This document shows positions 21,290 through 33,139 of a stretch of DNA of 64,000 nt, piece after piece; position 1 is the first letter of the stretch; each line of letters begins with the position of its first letter. Both the position numbers and the translations under genes were made by a program. Source of the stretch: Atherix ibis. Taxonomy: Eukaryota > Arthropoda > Insecta > Diptera > Athericidae. The stretch is taken from positions 41,492,954 through 41,556,953 of the forward strand of contig OY282609.1 in NCBI GenBank assembly GCA_958298945.1, written 5' to 3'. A model generated the notes under the pieces. It searched no databases. It saw nothing but the letters and a program-made list of their open reading frames with translations, and was not told where the DNA came from.

Positions 21290-22480
21290 TTTGGTTTCCC
21301 TAACGCAAAATTGATTTATCTCCACGTTGATGGTCAAACTCGCTTTGCTTGAGCGTTTGCCGACAAAACTCAGTAGAGGAATATGTAAGTGAAATTCTCG
21401 GATGGAATCTACAAATCTTCAAAAAGTCATAAGGTACCGCTTTATCATCCAAATAGCACAGTGTCTGTGAAGCATTATGTAATCCAAATGGCATTCTTTC
21501 TTAAGGACTTTATAATCAGGGTCTAAAAAGTGTTGTCATTTGGCAATACAACTCAGTAGTGTGGGATGCGAGTCAAAAATTCGGATAGAATCAACAAATC
21601 TTCAAGGAGTCATAAGGTATCGCTTTACAGGAGTCATAAGGTAAAGCATTATATAATCCAAATGGCATTCCTTCTTAAGGACTTTATAATCAGGATCAAA
21701 AAAGTATTGCCATTTGGCAGTACAACTCAGTAGCGTGAGATGTGAGTCAAAAATTCGGATAGAATCAACAAATCTTCAAAAAGTCATGAGGTATCGCTTT
21801 ACATAATCCAAATGGTATTCCTGCTTAAGGACCTAATAATCAGGATAAAAAGCATTACGATTTTAAATCAATTTCCAATTCCACCCGCTCTGCTTAAGTG
21901 TTTGCCGATACGACTCAGTAGAGTGAGATGTGAGTCAAAAATTCGGATAGAATCAACAAATCTTCAAGAAGTCATAAGGTACCGCTTTAGGATCCAGACG
22001 GCGCAGTGCCTGCGGAGCATTATATAATCCAAATGCCATAACTCTGCATTGTTACATGGGATACCCTGATATAATAAAATCAGTCTTTTCTGAAGATTCC
22101 ACTTCTAGTGGTATTGGCAAAAAGGCATCTATGAGATCGTACCTAGTAATTAATTTGGCTGCAGGTAGATGTCATTTGTGGCAATGAGTAGGCGTCTTTC
22201 TTCGTCACAACATTTGCTTTTCTAGCATAGAAATAAAGATGAACTTTTCATGGCTTTTTGACTAGTACTATAGTAAAAATCCAAGGACCCTCGCTTTTCT
22301 TTATAAATCCCAAGAATAACATCTTCTTTACTTGATCATCCATTAATTTTCGGACTGCAGCAATACTGGATAAAAATGTTGTTTGATCGGCGTGGCTGAA
22401 CCAATGTTAATTCTGTGCTCTATCAGGCCGGTACTGCCCAACCATAAGATGTTATATGACGATAATGCTAATTTAATTGA
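21290..22480 (-). pseudogene. Decayed gypsy pol fragment (reverse transcriptase)
   Basis: Minus-strand frames, broken by many stops and shifts, show reverse-transcriptase landmarks: ARKANVVTKKDAYSLP near 22200, the MPFGLHNASQTLC block at 21494-21455 (consensus P-F-G-L-x-N-A-x-x-T), and KAVPYDF just after. This matches the 412/mdg1-like part of Ty3/gypsy. Within it, a segment of about 150-190 bp is repeated imperfectly two to three times (21390-22030), duplicating the region around the second landmark. It is much older than the element at 14880-19181. Confidence 0.7.
21390..22030. repeat. Degenerate tandem repeats inside the gypsy fragment
   Basis: The string AATTCGGATAGAATCAACAA, followed by ATCTTCAA and a GTCATAAGGTA-like stretch, recurs near 21579, 21754 and 21941, with a diverged version near 21398. 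AATCCAAATGGCATT recurs near 21481 and 21655. The spacing is irregular, as in repeated slippage or unequal exchange within one pol fragment. Confidence 0.8.
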
Positions 22481-22639
22481 TTCTAAATCATGAATTAATA
22501 AACTCTAGTCCCAAATATAACTCCTACGCCAAGCTTGGAACTATAGGGGCAAGGTATTCAAATTTGGAAGATTAAAATATGTCGAAAAGAAAATATATAA
22601 AAAAATTTGCATTGCCCCAAAAACCCAGATAAAGTAAAA

Positions 22640-22800
22640 GAGGGGTGAAGTCGAATGTCAACATTAGTGAGAGAGACTAAGATAGTATTTATCTCCCTGA
22701 TCTATCCCCAAATCTGCCCTATGGCGCTCCGGGGCCAAATAAATTTAGAGTATCCCTTTTGTAAACGACGATGTTCTCTTTCAACCCGTCTTATTATTGG
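22640..22800 (-). repeat. Dispersed repeat D1, copy 2
   Basis: Aligns with 19850-20000 through blocks such as GCCAAATAAATTTAGAGTAT (plus-strand reading) and CTATGGCGCTCCG. It lies upstream of the decayed gypsy fragment on that fragment's strand. Confidence 0.6.
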
Positions 22801-23742
22801 ACCAAGTCTTATTATTGGACCAAGTTAAATTCATTATAAGGTTTATTAAAAATTCGATTACCTTTGTTCCTAATATATATATTATTTTAATTTATTATAG
22901 TACAAAAATTTCTCAGTAAAATATATTTTTAATATTTAATTATTAGAATTAGTTTTTTTTGTATGACTTAAAAATTTCCCTTCAATTAATTTGTTATATT
23001 TGTAATATTTCAAAATTCTATTCTATGCAATTAAAAAAAATGGGCGGTTATATATATTCAATTATATATTATTTTATTATTCGGAGTGTTCTTTGTATAA
23101 CTTAAAAATTCTCATTAAATTAATTTTATTGTATTTTTATTACATAAAAATTCTATTCTATGCAAAACAAAATTTTGCAGTCAAAGTTGTTTTTTTATAA
23201 AATTTTTTTGTTTTCTAGGAAAGAAAAGGAAACAAAACAGAGAACAGAAAGGAAAACATAAAAAAATGCTTATCAGATATACTATCATTCATAAATTAAA
23301 AAAGAACGCTAGAAAACGAATAGGAAGGAAAAGAAAGAGAAAAGGAAAAAAAATATTTCATATTAAAAAAAATAAATTCATCAATTTTTAAAAAAAATTA
23401 CAAATAAAAGTTGTCTTTTTGGTTTTTTTCCTTCTTTGCAGTAGGCTTCGTATGCAACAAAGTCAAAATATTTCCCATATTTTTTTTCTGTTTTCTTCTT
23501 CGTGATATATATATTCAGCCTCACCATCATTTTTTCCAGCTTTCACTTAACTGGTATATTAATGTTTTTAAAAAAAATTACTCAACAAATATTGTATAGG
23601 CAAGCAACATCAAAATCAATGTAAATATGCACTGGTCAAGGTAGGGGTGAAAATTATCAAAACTTGTAGAAAAATAATTGATTATTCAAATCTGAAAATT
23701 AATATGATAGAAAAACGATATAAAACTCAAGCGATCTAAACT
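22801..23742. other. AT-rich low-complexity DNA
   Basis: Poly-A and poly-T runs and purine-rich tracts (23210-23360). There is no coding or structural signal that I can support. Confidence 0.6.
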
Positions 23743-23743
23743 A

Positions 23744-23895
23744 TGCAATGGTTCGAGACGAATTATTTGCCTCGACGGCCTAACACCAATTATCTTACCT
23801 CGTGTACCACTTTTCCCCGGCTATTTGGTCGTTTTCTCGTACGTACGATCAGTTTTGACATTGATTGTACAAAGCGTCATCGAACCATAGCATTG
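23744..23895. mobile_element. Small MITE-like element
   Basis: The left end ATGGTTCGAGACG and the reverse complement of the right end, ATGGTTCGATGACG, are inverted repeats bounding about 150 bp. Part of the right half (CGTACGTACGATC and CATCGAACCAT) recurs near 46417-46479. No target duplication could be settled. Confidence 0.5.
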
Positions 23896-24082
23896 TATGT
23901 TTGCGTGGATAGTTGTGCAATTCAGCTACTTGTCTGAAAATGTATCTTCGTTAATTGGTCTTTTATACATCGCAGTTTATACATCGAGGCGTAAGTCATC
24001 ATCTCTGTTTCAGATAATATCCAGTATGGAGTATAGCAGATTGTCTGATAAATGGAATTGCACAAGGCACAGGCTATATTAT

Positions 24083-25324
24083 TTAAACGATTATCCCATA
24101 ATCTATATTTCTCTTGGATATAAGCCTAGATGCCCACCAATATTGGCATATAGTGTTATCTTCATATGCTTTACTCCACACTTTGATAGTAATTCCCCAA
24201 ATCGTTTGGAACAGAAAAGAACTCCGTTGTCGGTTAGTAGGTCTCGGGTACGCCAAAAAGGTGGAACAGATCCTTCGCATAGATTTAGCATATTGTCGAA
24301 GAGCCAAGCATCCTGTCCAGAAACTTCCAACTATCCTGCTCCTGTAAAGAATCACCACTTCGTGGAAATGTCCGGACATATATGTATCCATTATTTTCCT
24401 CTAAGTTCGAAAACCGCTTTTTCTTAACTTCAATTTCCTTCTAAGGATTTGATAATTAGGATCTGAAAAGTGTCGAGACTTCAGATCAAGTGTTGAGACT
24501 TCAGTTCGCGGAGCATTACATAATCCAAATAGTATAACTCCGTATTTATACAGGGGATACCCTGGTATAGTAAAATCAGTCTTTTATCGAAATTCCTCTT
24601 CTAGTAGTATTGACCAAAAGGCATTTTTGAAATCTAAGCTAATTATAAATCTGGCTGGAGGTAAACGCTCCAATAATTCATCAATTTATGATAATGGGTA
24701 TGTATCCTTCTTAAAATTTACTATTCTAGCATCGAAAGAAATATGAACTTTTCATGGCTTTTTGACTAGTACTACAGGAGAACTCAAAAATGCTCGGTTT
24801 TTATATAACTCCCTAGTATAATATTCTCTTTACCTCATCATCGATTAATTTTTACGCGAGGCAATACTGAAAAAAATCGTTATTTGTGCGGCGTGGTTAA
24901 CACGTCGATTCTGTACTCTATCAGACTGGTACTACCCAATCGTAAGATATTATATAACGGTAATACTGGTTTAATTGTCTGGTTCCTATCGGAACACTTC
25001 TCAAAAATCTATTACCAAATCTAATTCCTGTTTCAAGGTCGGAACTATATATAACGTCCGATTTTTGGAGACTACTTTGTATGTTACAAGAGTGCTTACA
25101 CTACCCAGTATCCTCTGATGTATACTATTTGCAATCTTTATGCTTCCGGAGGATCCTTTTAATAACTTTAAATTATCACATAAAATAGTTTCAGCTTCCT
25201 CACCTAAACTACTACCGCTGTCTCCGCTATCTAATAAACCATTAAGGTTATGACCCAACATTATCTTATGGCCTCCCATCTGATGGTGATACTCTGGTGA
25301 CGGTAGATAATAGTTTTCTGACAA
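24083..25324 (-). pseudogene. Decayed gypsy pol: protease, RT remnant, integrase
   Basis: Order on the minus strand: an aspartic protease at 25324-25001 with LLDSGDSGSSLG (active-site DSG) and a C-terminal VPTLKQELDLVIDF; reverse-transcriptase remnants around 24900-24440 with a KP-x-KVHF-like stretch; and integrase at 24391-24083 with LTDNGVLFCSKRF (second catalytic Asp), then KCGVKHMK. Most of reverse transcriptase and all of RNase H are missing. It is the same 412/mdg1-like kind as the fragment at 21290-22480, and the RT part parallels that fragment. Frames are short and broken, so it is inactive. Confidence 0.75.
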
Positions 25325-27566
25325 GTTTTATGGATCTTCAGAAAAATCGCATTCTCCTAACAATGCGACTGGATATGCGAGATTTATTTAATATCATTAC
25401 ATTTGAATTGTTGTTTCTGGGTTCAAGTGATGAAGCAAAAAAGTTTAAATTAAAAAAATACTAAGCTGTTTAAATTAAATTAAACACAGTGATGGGAACT
25501 TAATGCATCTTACATATATATAGAGTATGTCAAAAATTTAAAGCTTCATTAATTTATTATTATAAAAGAAATGAAAGTTTGGCGATCCCCGATTTTTGGA
25601 TTCCTAACAGTTATTTTATAGTCAATGTAATTTTGATAAAATATTGACAAAAGCAAAAAAAAAATTAGTTTTAATAATTTTTATAAAACTAATTATAAAA
25701 AATAAATAGTTTTATGAATTATTACTCAAAGTTGATTTCATCCTCAAGATCCTCGGTCTTTGAAAAGATCATCGTCGCATCGCTGTCATCTTCATTCAAA
25801 AGATTTCATGTTTGGTATAAGGATTAAGAGTTAGGATTAAATAGAGAATTTAATATCAACCGAGTAGGATAACTAGGTATCAGCCTTGAATGGAAACAAG
25901 GATTTTTATCTCGCATTCTTAAAATTCGCAACCAAGTAGTAAGCTAGCTAAAAGCCCATCTTCCATTTCCACGAGGTTGATTTATCCTAGAATCCGAGTT
26001 GAAACCACAAAAAAAAAACTTAAGGAAGCTAAATGTGGTAGATTAGATGTGCATAAGGCTGAACAAACCTATTTCCTTATCGCCAAGTCGAGTAGTTATC
26101 GCACAGCCAACTCTCGCATTCTCAAAACTAAAGGGCATAATTCATTATAGCTTAACGTGGTTCCTCATCGCACATCGTTTTGTTATGCATTATAATTTGC
26201 ATACGTTATTTCATTTCAATTCAAAAAGTCATTTAAGGTTGTTAAAATTATTTAATTTATTTTTCCCTTTATCGATTAATCCCGTAATTTTATTATTTCC
26301 TTTTTTTTAAATAAATAAATAAATAAATTTTTATTTAATGTTTACGAATTTATTATGGTTATGTTCTTATAATATTTTAAACATAATTTATTTTTATTCC
26401 ATTCTTCAATTGTTTTTTTTTCTTCCTTTTTCTCATCTTATAAATTTACTTGTATAATTATGTGTCTGCATATCTTTTTGTAGGTGTGTAGCCGCTAATA
26501 TGTATTTGGTGTTTATGTATGGTATATGGATTTATGTAAAAATAATTTTCCACATTTAGAAATGTTGATTATTAATTTTGCCTTTATTTATTTCAACTGT
26601 TTAGATTTCCATTTATTATTATTTTTTTTACAGATAAAAATATAAGCATAATATTATTACTTAAACTATTAACGATAAATCATTATTATTACTATTATTA
26701 TTATTGTTATCATCGTATTAAATATTAATTACTTTTTTCAGTTAAGTTACTTTGTTATAAATTTTAATAAGTATTTTTATTAATTTATTATATAAATGTT
26801 TATACAGATACGTATACATAAATAAATGGATATGTGCGGACATAAATAAATATTATGTTGGGTTCGACCGCCTAACAAAGAATGAATCTCCGTTATTGTG
26901 ATAGCGTCATGGCGCCGACGCTATCACAATAAGATTCCATATATGGCCTTGCCGATTTGTGTACCAATTCTTTGGTAACGACCAAATTATGAATGACACC
27001 GATATGGCTACCATTATAGAGTGCAAGAAGGCAAATAACCATTCAAGCCCCATGTAAACCTATTCTATGAACAGAATAGAACCGCGTCCACTACCAAAGA
27101 ATCGACTGAATGGTTTCGCCTAGCTGCGTGTTGGGTTCCGTTGTTGATTCCAGGAAAATGCAAATTGGATGTTAGGTTCATCTTTTAAAGCGTCTTCCAA
27201 CTCAGTATATCATTAGAAGTACTTTTGTTTTTAATGTAGTCTAGGCAATAGTTTTGATGATATGTTCGTTGCCAAAAATCTAATTATGTGGCTCACAAAT
27301 CCGCAGGCCTCTGGCGGCATTATCGAACGAAAATTTTAAGATTCGATGATAATTCATCAAAAAAGAAGCAAAACCGATCGTACAATCGTACCGAGTGCAT
27401 ACAATAATTATGTCAGAGATGGTATGGGTCGATTGTACGATCGAAAAATCGTATAGGCAGCCTTTATTAATTAGGTCGTATTCAGTTAACATGAGGATTC
27501 GGTATTCAGCCGTCCAAGCATTTGTTGTTTGGTCGTTAAAGTAGGTGAGTCGAGACAAATATGCAT
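25325..27566. other. AT-rich DNA without a recognised gene
   Basis: It holds ATT-rich simple sequence (26660-26720) and one short palindrome. The minus frame of 92 codons at 27280-27558 has a faint W-x-x-E-x-R-I-L pattern like a copia gag start, but too little to call. Confidence 0.55.
26893..26932. repeat. Perfect palindrome (16-bp arms)
   Basis: 26893-26908 and 26917-26932 are exact reverse complements around an 8-nt GC-rich spacer, ATGGCGCC. It stands out as a GC-rich island in AT-rich flanks. Confidence 0.9.
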
Positions 27567-27839
27567 TGTAGTGGATCGATGCCTACAGTGTGTACTGGAT
27601 ATATATAAATACAGGTTCAGAAAATAAAAATAATACTCTGAAGGCAGCACTTTTTGCACGTCACTATAAAGAAGGTTGGAAACCCTCCGATATCGTTGAT
27701 AGAAGTTCTTTCATCTTTTACCGTAACATGAAAGTTTTGATGGGTTCATGCATATATATGAATGCATCATTACTTAAAAGGCTATGAGTACGAAAATTAC
27801 TTGAAGTAAATAAAATAGGCAAATAACCTGGGATAAAGA

Positions 27840-28110
27840 GGACATTTCAAAACTCGTGGGTATACCAGATAGAATTTGGGAAATTATAAGTACCTAACAA
27901 GTGTGTGTTATTGCCAAAACTCCCGCGTCTCCGATCCTATACACGAACCTAATCAACTCTATTACTGAGTTGGCTACACAAGCGATTTTCTTAGGAGGGA
28001 TGTTACAGAACTACTGAAAAGGATCAATAAAAGTAATAATAAAGAGAGGAATAGCAGGAAACCTAACCGTTTCAATGGATTTGGCTGGTACCATCATAAT
28101 TAATTGGGGT
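27840..28110 (+). pseudogene. Gypsy gag C-terminal remnant
   Basis: The plus frame shows a helical segment ITELATQ, then RRDVTELLKRIN, an Arg/Lys/Asn-rich linker and W-Y-H-H-N, where gypsy Gags of this group have a W-Y-H-x-x-F/Y-G finger. Stops interrupt it. It lies in the right place relative to the LTR and pol pieces. Confidence 0.5.
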
Positions 28111-28197
28111 TAAAGAAACAAAATATATTGAACCATATTAATTTCAAACTCCAGAACAAAATTTAAAGTAGTCTTCCTAATATTATAACTGCCAATA

Positions 28198-28434
28198 TTG
28201 CGAAAGTGTCGCTATCTCTTCCAAACAATGATCTACCAAACGAAGAATCCTAGTATCAAAACAATTATAAGAACTAACAAATTTAACAATCTTTTGGCGC
28301 ATTATACGGAAATTATAGCAAATTTGCTACACAAGTTAAATTCCATGTATGATAGAGAACTTTTGGTAATACATGATACAGTCAAACGTTTTAGACACTG
28401 GTTGGAAGGACCAGTTTTGAACATTTGCAATTAA
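28198..28434 (+). pseudogene. Gypsy RNase H remnant
   Basis: Contains YDRELLVIHDTVKRFRHWLEG, matching the RNase H block Y-D-x-E-L-L-A-I-x-x-A-x-x-x-F-R-H-x-L-E-G that holds a catalytic Glu. The first catalytic Asp and the following T-D-H-x-P-L block are absent. Confidence 0.65.
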
Positions 28435-28791
28435 CAAAAACCTTTGATAGCATCTATTAATTTTAAATCAGAGAACCACTATAGATCAGATGTCTTAATT
28501 ATATTTCGTAGTTTAATGCAAATATTCAATACATCAAAGGCAGTACTAACAAGGTTTCAGATACTTTATCATGTATGTTCATTTAAGAAATAGGTAGCAA
28601 CATAATTTTCTTATAGAACAACAGTCATTCTCTGTCCTACTGTATGAAGATAGAGAAATAGAAAATTTAATTGAAAATGATTATACGAATTATTAATTTC
28701 AAGGTTTAGTACAATTCTAGCAAAAATTTTAGGCGTCTAGATGCTCCTTTATTTCGAAGACAATTGATTTTCGTAAAACTACACAATTTCT

Positions 28792-28849
28792 TTTTATGTT
28801 GCTCTAATACCCGAATTTCGTAAAATTCGGGTATTAGAGCAACATAAAA
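28792..28849. repeat. Perfect palindrome (27-bp arms, 4-nt loop)
   Basis: 28792-28818 and 28823-28849 are exact reverse complements around CGTA. It sits between the RNase H and integrase remnants of the plus-strand gypsy element, so it probably formed within the decaying element. Confidence 0.95.
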
Positions 28850-28912
28850 GCTATTATTGGATATTATTGGCCTCGAATAAACTCTGAAATAAATTCGTGG
28901 ACTAAGAAATGT

Positions 28913-29540
28913 ATGAATTACCAAAATAATAAAGTCACTCGTCATATCAAGAGCGAATTAGGCAATTTAATCTTAACCAAAGCAAGTTCCGAGTGTATAG
29001 ATATGGATATTTTTGGGCTACTACCTATTTCTAATGGTAAGTTCTATATACTGACAGTAGTAGACCCATGTAGCAGACAGCGCGAAGCAAAACTAATTAG
29101 GAACAATACGGCCCAAACTATTGCTAGAATAGTCACAATTTTGTTGCTCGTCTTAGAGTTCCTCTCACAATAATAAAAGACAAAGGCAAACCCTTTGAGT
29201 TACAATTTTTTAGTTGTCTAACTAAGGCAATTGGAACCCATAGGCTACGAACTAGAATATATCATCCCCACATCAATGGCTTAGTAGAACGTTTTCACAG
29301 TTGGCTTAAAAATGCAAGCAACGATAACAATAATAACTGGACAGATAAATTACCATTGATATTGTTAGGTTTTTGTACCTCACTCAAACCTGAAATGTTT
29401 TGCAGCCAAATTAGCTTACGGTTAAGCTTTAAGAATCGTAGTAGATTCTTATATCCCTCCACCAACAATAGTTCTAGCAGCCACAAAGCTTTGGCAACTT
29501 AGAAACAAATTGTCAAATATGACACCAATCAAACGCCATC
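28913..29540 (+). pseudogene. Gypsy integrase core remnant
   Basis: CIDMDIFGLLPISNGKFY carries the first catalytic Asp (consensus HxDI-x-GPLP), and LTVVDPCSR follows. Further on, GTHRLRTRIYHPHINGLVE-like text around 29236-29290 gives the H-P-x-x-N-G-x-x-E-R block with the catalytic Glu. The reading frame is lost around 29160-29240, where the second Asp (IKDKGKPFE) is in a shifted frame. It continues to a W-T-D-K-L-P-L-x-L-L-G stretch. The order is complete, but the frame is not. Confidence 0.72.
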
Positions 29541-29960
29541 ATAACGTAAATTTAAAATTGTTCTTATCCACTTAGCTCAAAAGTTGTTCACATGTTCTTA
29601 TCCGGATAATTTTTTTAAAAAACCAGCTTTTTATTCCCTACAGAATAATTGCAAGGAATCCCAAAAATTGCAGAGTACAGATCGGTAATTAAGAATATTT
29701 TAGTGGCCAGATTGAAGCTTGCTCATATGAGTAATTCGATGATCACTAAAAATTAGGTTCAAGCTGTCGTCCGTCACTCAATATTTTCGGAGAGTGAGTG
29801 ATGTAGTAGATCGATACCTACAGTATATACTGGAGATATTATACACTATTCTTAAAGAAATGGAATAATATAATTAATTCTTTTGTAAATCGAGTTGCCT
29901 AAGATAGTTTACGGTAGATTGTAAGTTAGTTAAAATATTTAGTTGGTTTTAGTTGCTTTT

Positions 29961-30600
29961 AATATATTAATGGCATAATTTTTGGCATCGGAATAGTTTG
30001 TTGCTCTGTTAAAAATACAAATATTACTATGTTATTCTAAGTATTAATTATTTCTTTATATATTTTTCTGCTCTTGAGTTGAATTCTGCGGAGGAAGTTA
30101 GATTTGTACTGCCATTTACTGGACTGCTTGCTGGGAGTTGGATTATTGTATTGAGTGGCTAAGTCTAGATATATAAATATTTTTCATGATAGGAAATAGT
30201 TTTAACTTCAGAAACATTAGTTATGCATTTGCGATCCAGAGTCTAATTACGCTTGACCTTACAGTAGCTTATGGAAATTTCCCCTAGTTAATGAACTAAC
30301 AAAGTTTAGGGTAGCGTATGGTAGAAACTGAGGATGAGTAGCTATCAGACTCATTTTTAATGCGCCACCCGAGTAAAAGGTTATTTGCTTAGAGGTTATA
30401 CTACTGCCAGGTTCTTCTTTAAAAAAACTTGAATTATATTTCCATTCTGTTATGGGGATATGCGCTTCTTCATTCTTCCAGTCTGGCTCTCATCTCCTTT
30501 AGCTGATAGGTAGAACCTTACATCGGTTTTTTAGTGGAGGCATCTGAAGACATTTAAGTCGCCCCGTATAAGATGGGAGTTTAATCGATTCTCACATAAG
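29961..30600. other. Spacer without a recognised gene
   Basis: Probably includes the remainder of the gypsy LTR and unique DNA. I found no motif. Confidence 0.45.
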
Positions 30601-30802
30601 CATTTCTAAGGGAAGGTATATTCCACGGATAATCTTAATGCATGTCTCATAAAATTTCGTTAAACTGACTCAAATCTACACAAGCATATTCCAGTACATA
30701 TTCCACTAAGGAACAGTATAAGTGAGACATATATGATAGCGAATTCGACCATCACTTTATATGGCCCAGAATAACGCTACTTTTCACGGAAAATTCTCTC
30801 GA

Positions 30803-31226
30803 TTATCGCTTTACATAGCTTAAAATAAAGCTACTATAGCAATGACATTTTTCACTTTTTCCATAGTTAAGATGTAGGCCGTTAGAATTGTACCAGCTAA
30901 AAAATATATTCAAGTCCACATAAATGTGGGAGTAATCCATTATATCTCCAATACAGGGAAACATTTTCTTTTTCTGAAGTTTGGTCAAAATTATTTAGAG
31001 AGGGAGTTTATCAAAGACCTTACTAAAATTAGTCTGCATATTAATTTGGAAGGTAAGAAATTATTTGGGATATGAAATCCATTATCTTGATTATCGTTGG
31101 CCTACCAGGCATAAAACCAAGCTGTTTCAGGAAGATGATGCTTTTATATTGTTCCATGAGTTGAGAGTAAATTACTACCTCAAATAATTTTGGAATGCAA
31201 GACAGATTCGCTATAGGCCTATAATA
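30803..31226 (-). pseudogene. LINE reverse-transcriptase fragment (Jockey/CR1-like)
   Basis: On the minus strand from 31226, the start of the RT domain reads YRPIANLSCIPKLFE, then QLGFMPGRPT (consensus Q-x-G-F-x-x-G-R-S-T), then FSKVFDKL in place of the catalytic D-F-S-K-A-F-D block. From 30988 a second open stretch holds DLNIFFSWYNSNGLHLNYGK, which matches the W-x-x-x-N-x-L-x-L-N-x-x-K block after the YADD motif. The segment between them, with V-P-Q-G-S and YADD, is deleted. It is a non-LTR retrotransposon relic. Confidence 0.78.
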
Positions 31227-31227
31227 A

Positions 31228-31332
31228 AAATCTCATTCCTAAAACCCCCTTTAGGGATTTATAATAAAAATCTCATTCCTTGAAGAGTAATTTTATTATG
31301 AAAACATGTATAATAAAATTACTCTTCAAGGA
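31228..31332. repeat. Short direct repeat followed by a perfect palindrome
   Basis: TATAATAAAAATCTCATTCC occurs twice (about 31219 and 31260). The second copy runs into a hairpin with exact 23-bp arms, 31277-31299 and 31310-31332, around a 10-nt spacer. The repeat-then-inversion layout suggests successive template switches. Confidence 0.92.
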
Positions 31333-32199
31333 TAAAGTAAATTTATCTGTTCAAATGGACTTATTAAATATTATTTCTAGAGAGATAAAAAATGCTTTAG
31401 AGGAGGATTTAACTAAAATAGGATGGATAGCTAGAGACATCATTTCGAATGAAAGTAAGTTCTTCTGATTTTTTCCCCCATCCATTTACATTCTTGCGAC
31501 TTTTTCCTTTTTAATTTTTTTAATGATTTCTTTTTCCTCCCACTATTTTGATTTCATTCACAACTTAACGTCAATGAGATCAATAAATAATAAACTTTAA
31601 ACTCAACCAAATGAATATGGTGAACGTAAACTCCATTAAAAAATCAAAAGTAAAAATAATAATACTACAAATAAAAATAACAAAGTACTCGGAGAAGAAC
31701 GTAGTTTGCTTCAGATTATTATGAAAGAAATGGAAGTGAAAATAACAAAACAATCTAAGAAGAATTAATGTATGTAAATCTGAAATAAATTTTCCAGTTG
31801 ATTTAGTAGTTTTTTTTAAACTTAAAATAAAAATAAATTGATTTAAATAATAAAAAATACAAATATTTGGAAATAATCTTGTTTTCGAAAACAAAAACAA
31901 AGAAATTTTAAGAAGAAGAAGATCTACAGAAATTACTTTTTTCCACCGGGTAGTTAAAAATTTCGAAATACATTAATACGACTTCTCTTAATAGTATGGC
32001 ACTCTAACCTACAAAAAACCGCTCTCTCCAATGTGCCATGACTAAATTTAGTTAAAATCGGATAATGACTTATCTTTCTTTAATTATTTAATGGCAAATT
32101 TAGGATTTGTTTAGAACAAGTACTTAATAAAGTCAATTATCTTCGTTGTTGCTACTCATTGTTGATCACATCAACAATCGTTTTCATTTGAGGATTTTC
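31333..32199. other. AT-rich DNA without a recognised gene
   Basis: The 106-codon minus frame at 31580-31900 is low-complexity, rich in Phe and Ile because of A-rich plus-strand DNA, and is not supported as a gene. Confidence 0.6.
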
Positions 32200-32243
32200 A
32201 GTAAATATGATTAAATGAGGATTTTCATTTAATCATATTTACT
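32200..32243. repeat. Perfect palindrome (19-bp arms)
   Basis: 32200-32218 and 32225-32243 are exact reverse complements around GGATTT. A partial direct repeat of ATTTGAGGATTTTCA precedes it. Another hairpin follows within 35 bp. Confidence 0.92.
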
Positions 32244-32275
32244 ACTTTCTTTTTTATTTCGTCACAAACAGAATT

Positions 32276-32343
32276 CTTTGGGGTTGTACATTTACATAAA
32301 AAATGAAATATCTTCATTTTTATGTAAATGTACAGCCCCAAAG
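32276..32343. repeat. Near-perfect palindrome (about 30-bp arms)
   Basis: The arms CTTTGGGGTTGTACATTTAC.. and ..GTAAATGTACAGCCCCAAAG pair with one mismatch and one extra A, around a spacer of about 7 nt. It is the second member of a hairpin pair, with 32200-32243. Confidence 0.93.
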
Positions 32344-32499
32344 CTGGATACCGTTCATTCAAACTGGCTTCAGTATTTAGTTATAAATTAAAACTTTATT
32401 GTGCATTGAGAGTTCAGAGATTGTCTTTACCAGGCAATATAATTTTCTATATTTATTATTGAATTTTTTTTCTTTACATACTCCTTCCATTTTATTTTG

Positions 32500-32960
32500 G
32501 TTTCAAGGGCGATATCTAGATAATTAGCTGTATTGGTATAAGGTAAATTTTATCCATTAAAGATAATTTATACAGGATCAACGTTTCTGCAGATAAAAGT
32601 AATGTGCGCTGATTTTGCTTCACTTAGCTTAATGCGCCATTGATTCGCCCAGTTATTGACATGTAATGTATTCTGCAGTTTTTTAGTAGCTCTTTCAATA
32701 AATGAATCTATCATAAATATTAGCCATTACATTTGATAATTATGTGGAATGTCACTTATATAAAATAAATACAATAAAGGGACTAGTACTATTCCTTAAG
32801 GTACTATTGCTTTTATAAGGTTAAGGTCAGAATGTGCTTAGCTATATGTAAATCTAAACTGGATTTCTGACATATATGAAGAGAGTAATTCGAAGACTTG
32901 CTTTAAGACATCTTTAACCATTTTGTTACCAAGTGTCTGTCAGCTATAATCCGTTTTGAA
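32500..32960 (-). pseudogene. Jockey-like LINE reverse-transcriptase fragment
   Basis: On the minus strand: the block before the catalytic site, with a stop replacing Gln (VP*GIVLVPLLYLFY, consensus VPQGSVLGPLLY, 32803-32763), then ISDIPHNYQ, a region where the A-D-D-T motif is lost, and WANQWRIKLSEAKSAHITF (32672-32587; consensus W-x-x-K-W-R-I-K-x-N-x-x-K-S-x-H-x-x-F). This combination is characteristic of the Jockey clade. Stops and the missing catalytic Asp pair make it inactive. It is distinct from the LINE at 30803-31226, because their domains do not lie in a continuous order. Confidence 0.78.
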
Positions 32961-33139
32961 TTTTTTAAAGTTATATAGGATTGATGACATATAAATTAGT
33001 CACTGATTACGCTACCTTCAAATGGCTGATAAACAAGAGTGATCACAGGAGGACCTTAAAGTTTCAATGATCTGAGTTTAAGATACGGTTTCAAGAGCTG
33101 AAAATCAGTTGGACGAAGTTGAAGCTTGAAAATTGTAGA

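Larger units (their letters stand above)
27567..29960 (+). mobile_element. Decayed gypsy element, plus strand (LTR-bounded)
   Basis: LTR-like starts of about 45 bp lie at 27567 (TGTAGTGGATCGATGCC) and 29802 (TGTAGTAGATCGATACC), both continuing TACAGT-TACTGG. Between them, on the plus strand, are a gag C-terminal stretch (about 27840-28100, ending in a WYHHN finger-like motif), an RNase H piece (28198-28434) and an integrase core (28913-29540). Protease and reverse transcriptase are deleted. A similar LTR start is seen alone at 59750. The 3' end of the right LTR is not resolved. Confidence 0.68.

Noticed and set aside
21390..22030. CRISPR-like repeat array
   Set aside because: The repeats are long, imperfect and unevenly spaced, and lie within a decayed gypsy RT fragment on an insect-like background.
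27280..27558. Copia-like gag start on the minus strand
   Set aside because: Only a vague W-x-x-E-x-R-I-L pattern is visible; no zinc knuckle or pol follows.
31580..31900. 106-codon Phe/Ile-rich minus frame
   Set aside because: Low-complexity translation of A-rich plus-strand DNA, with no splice or promoter context.
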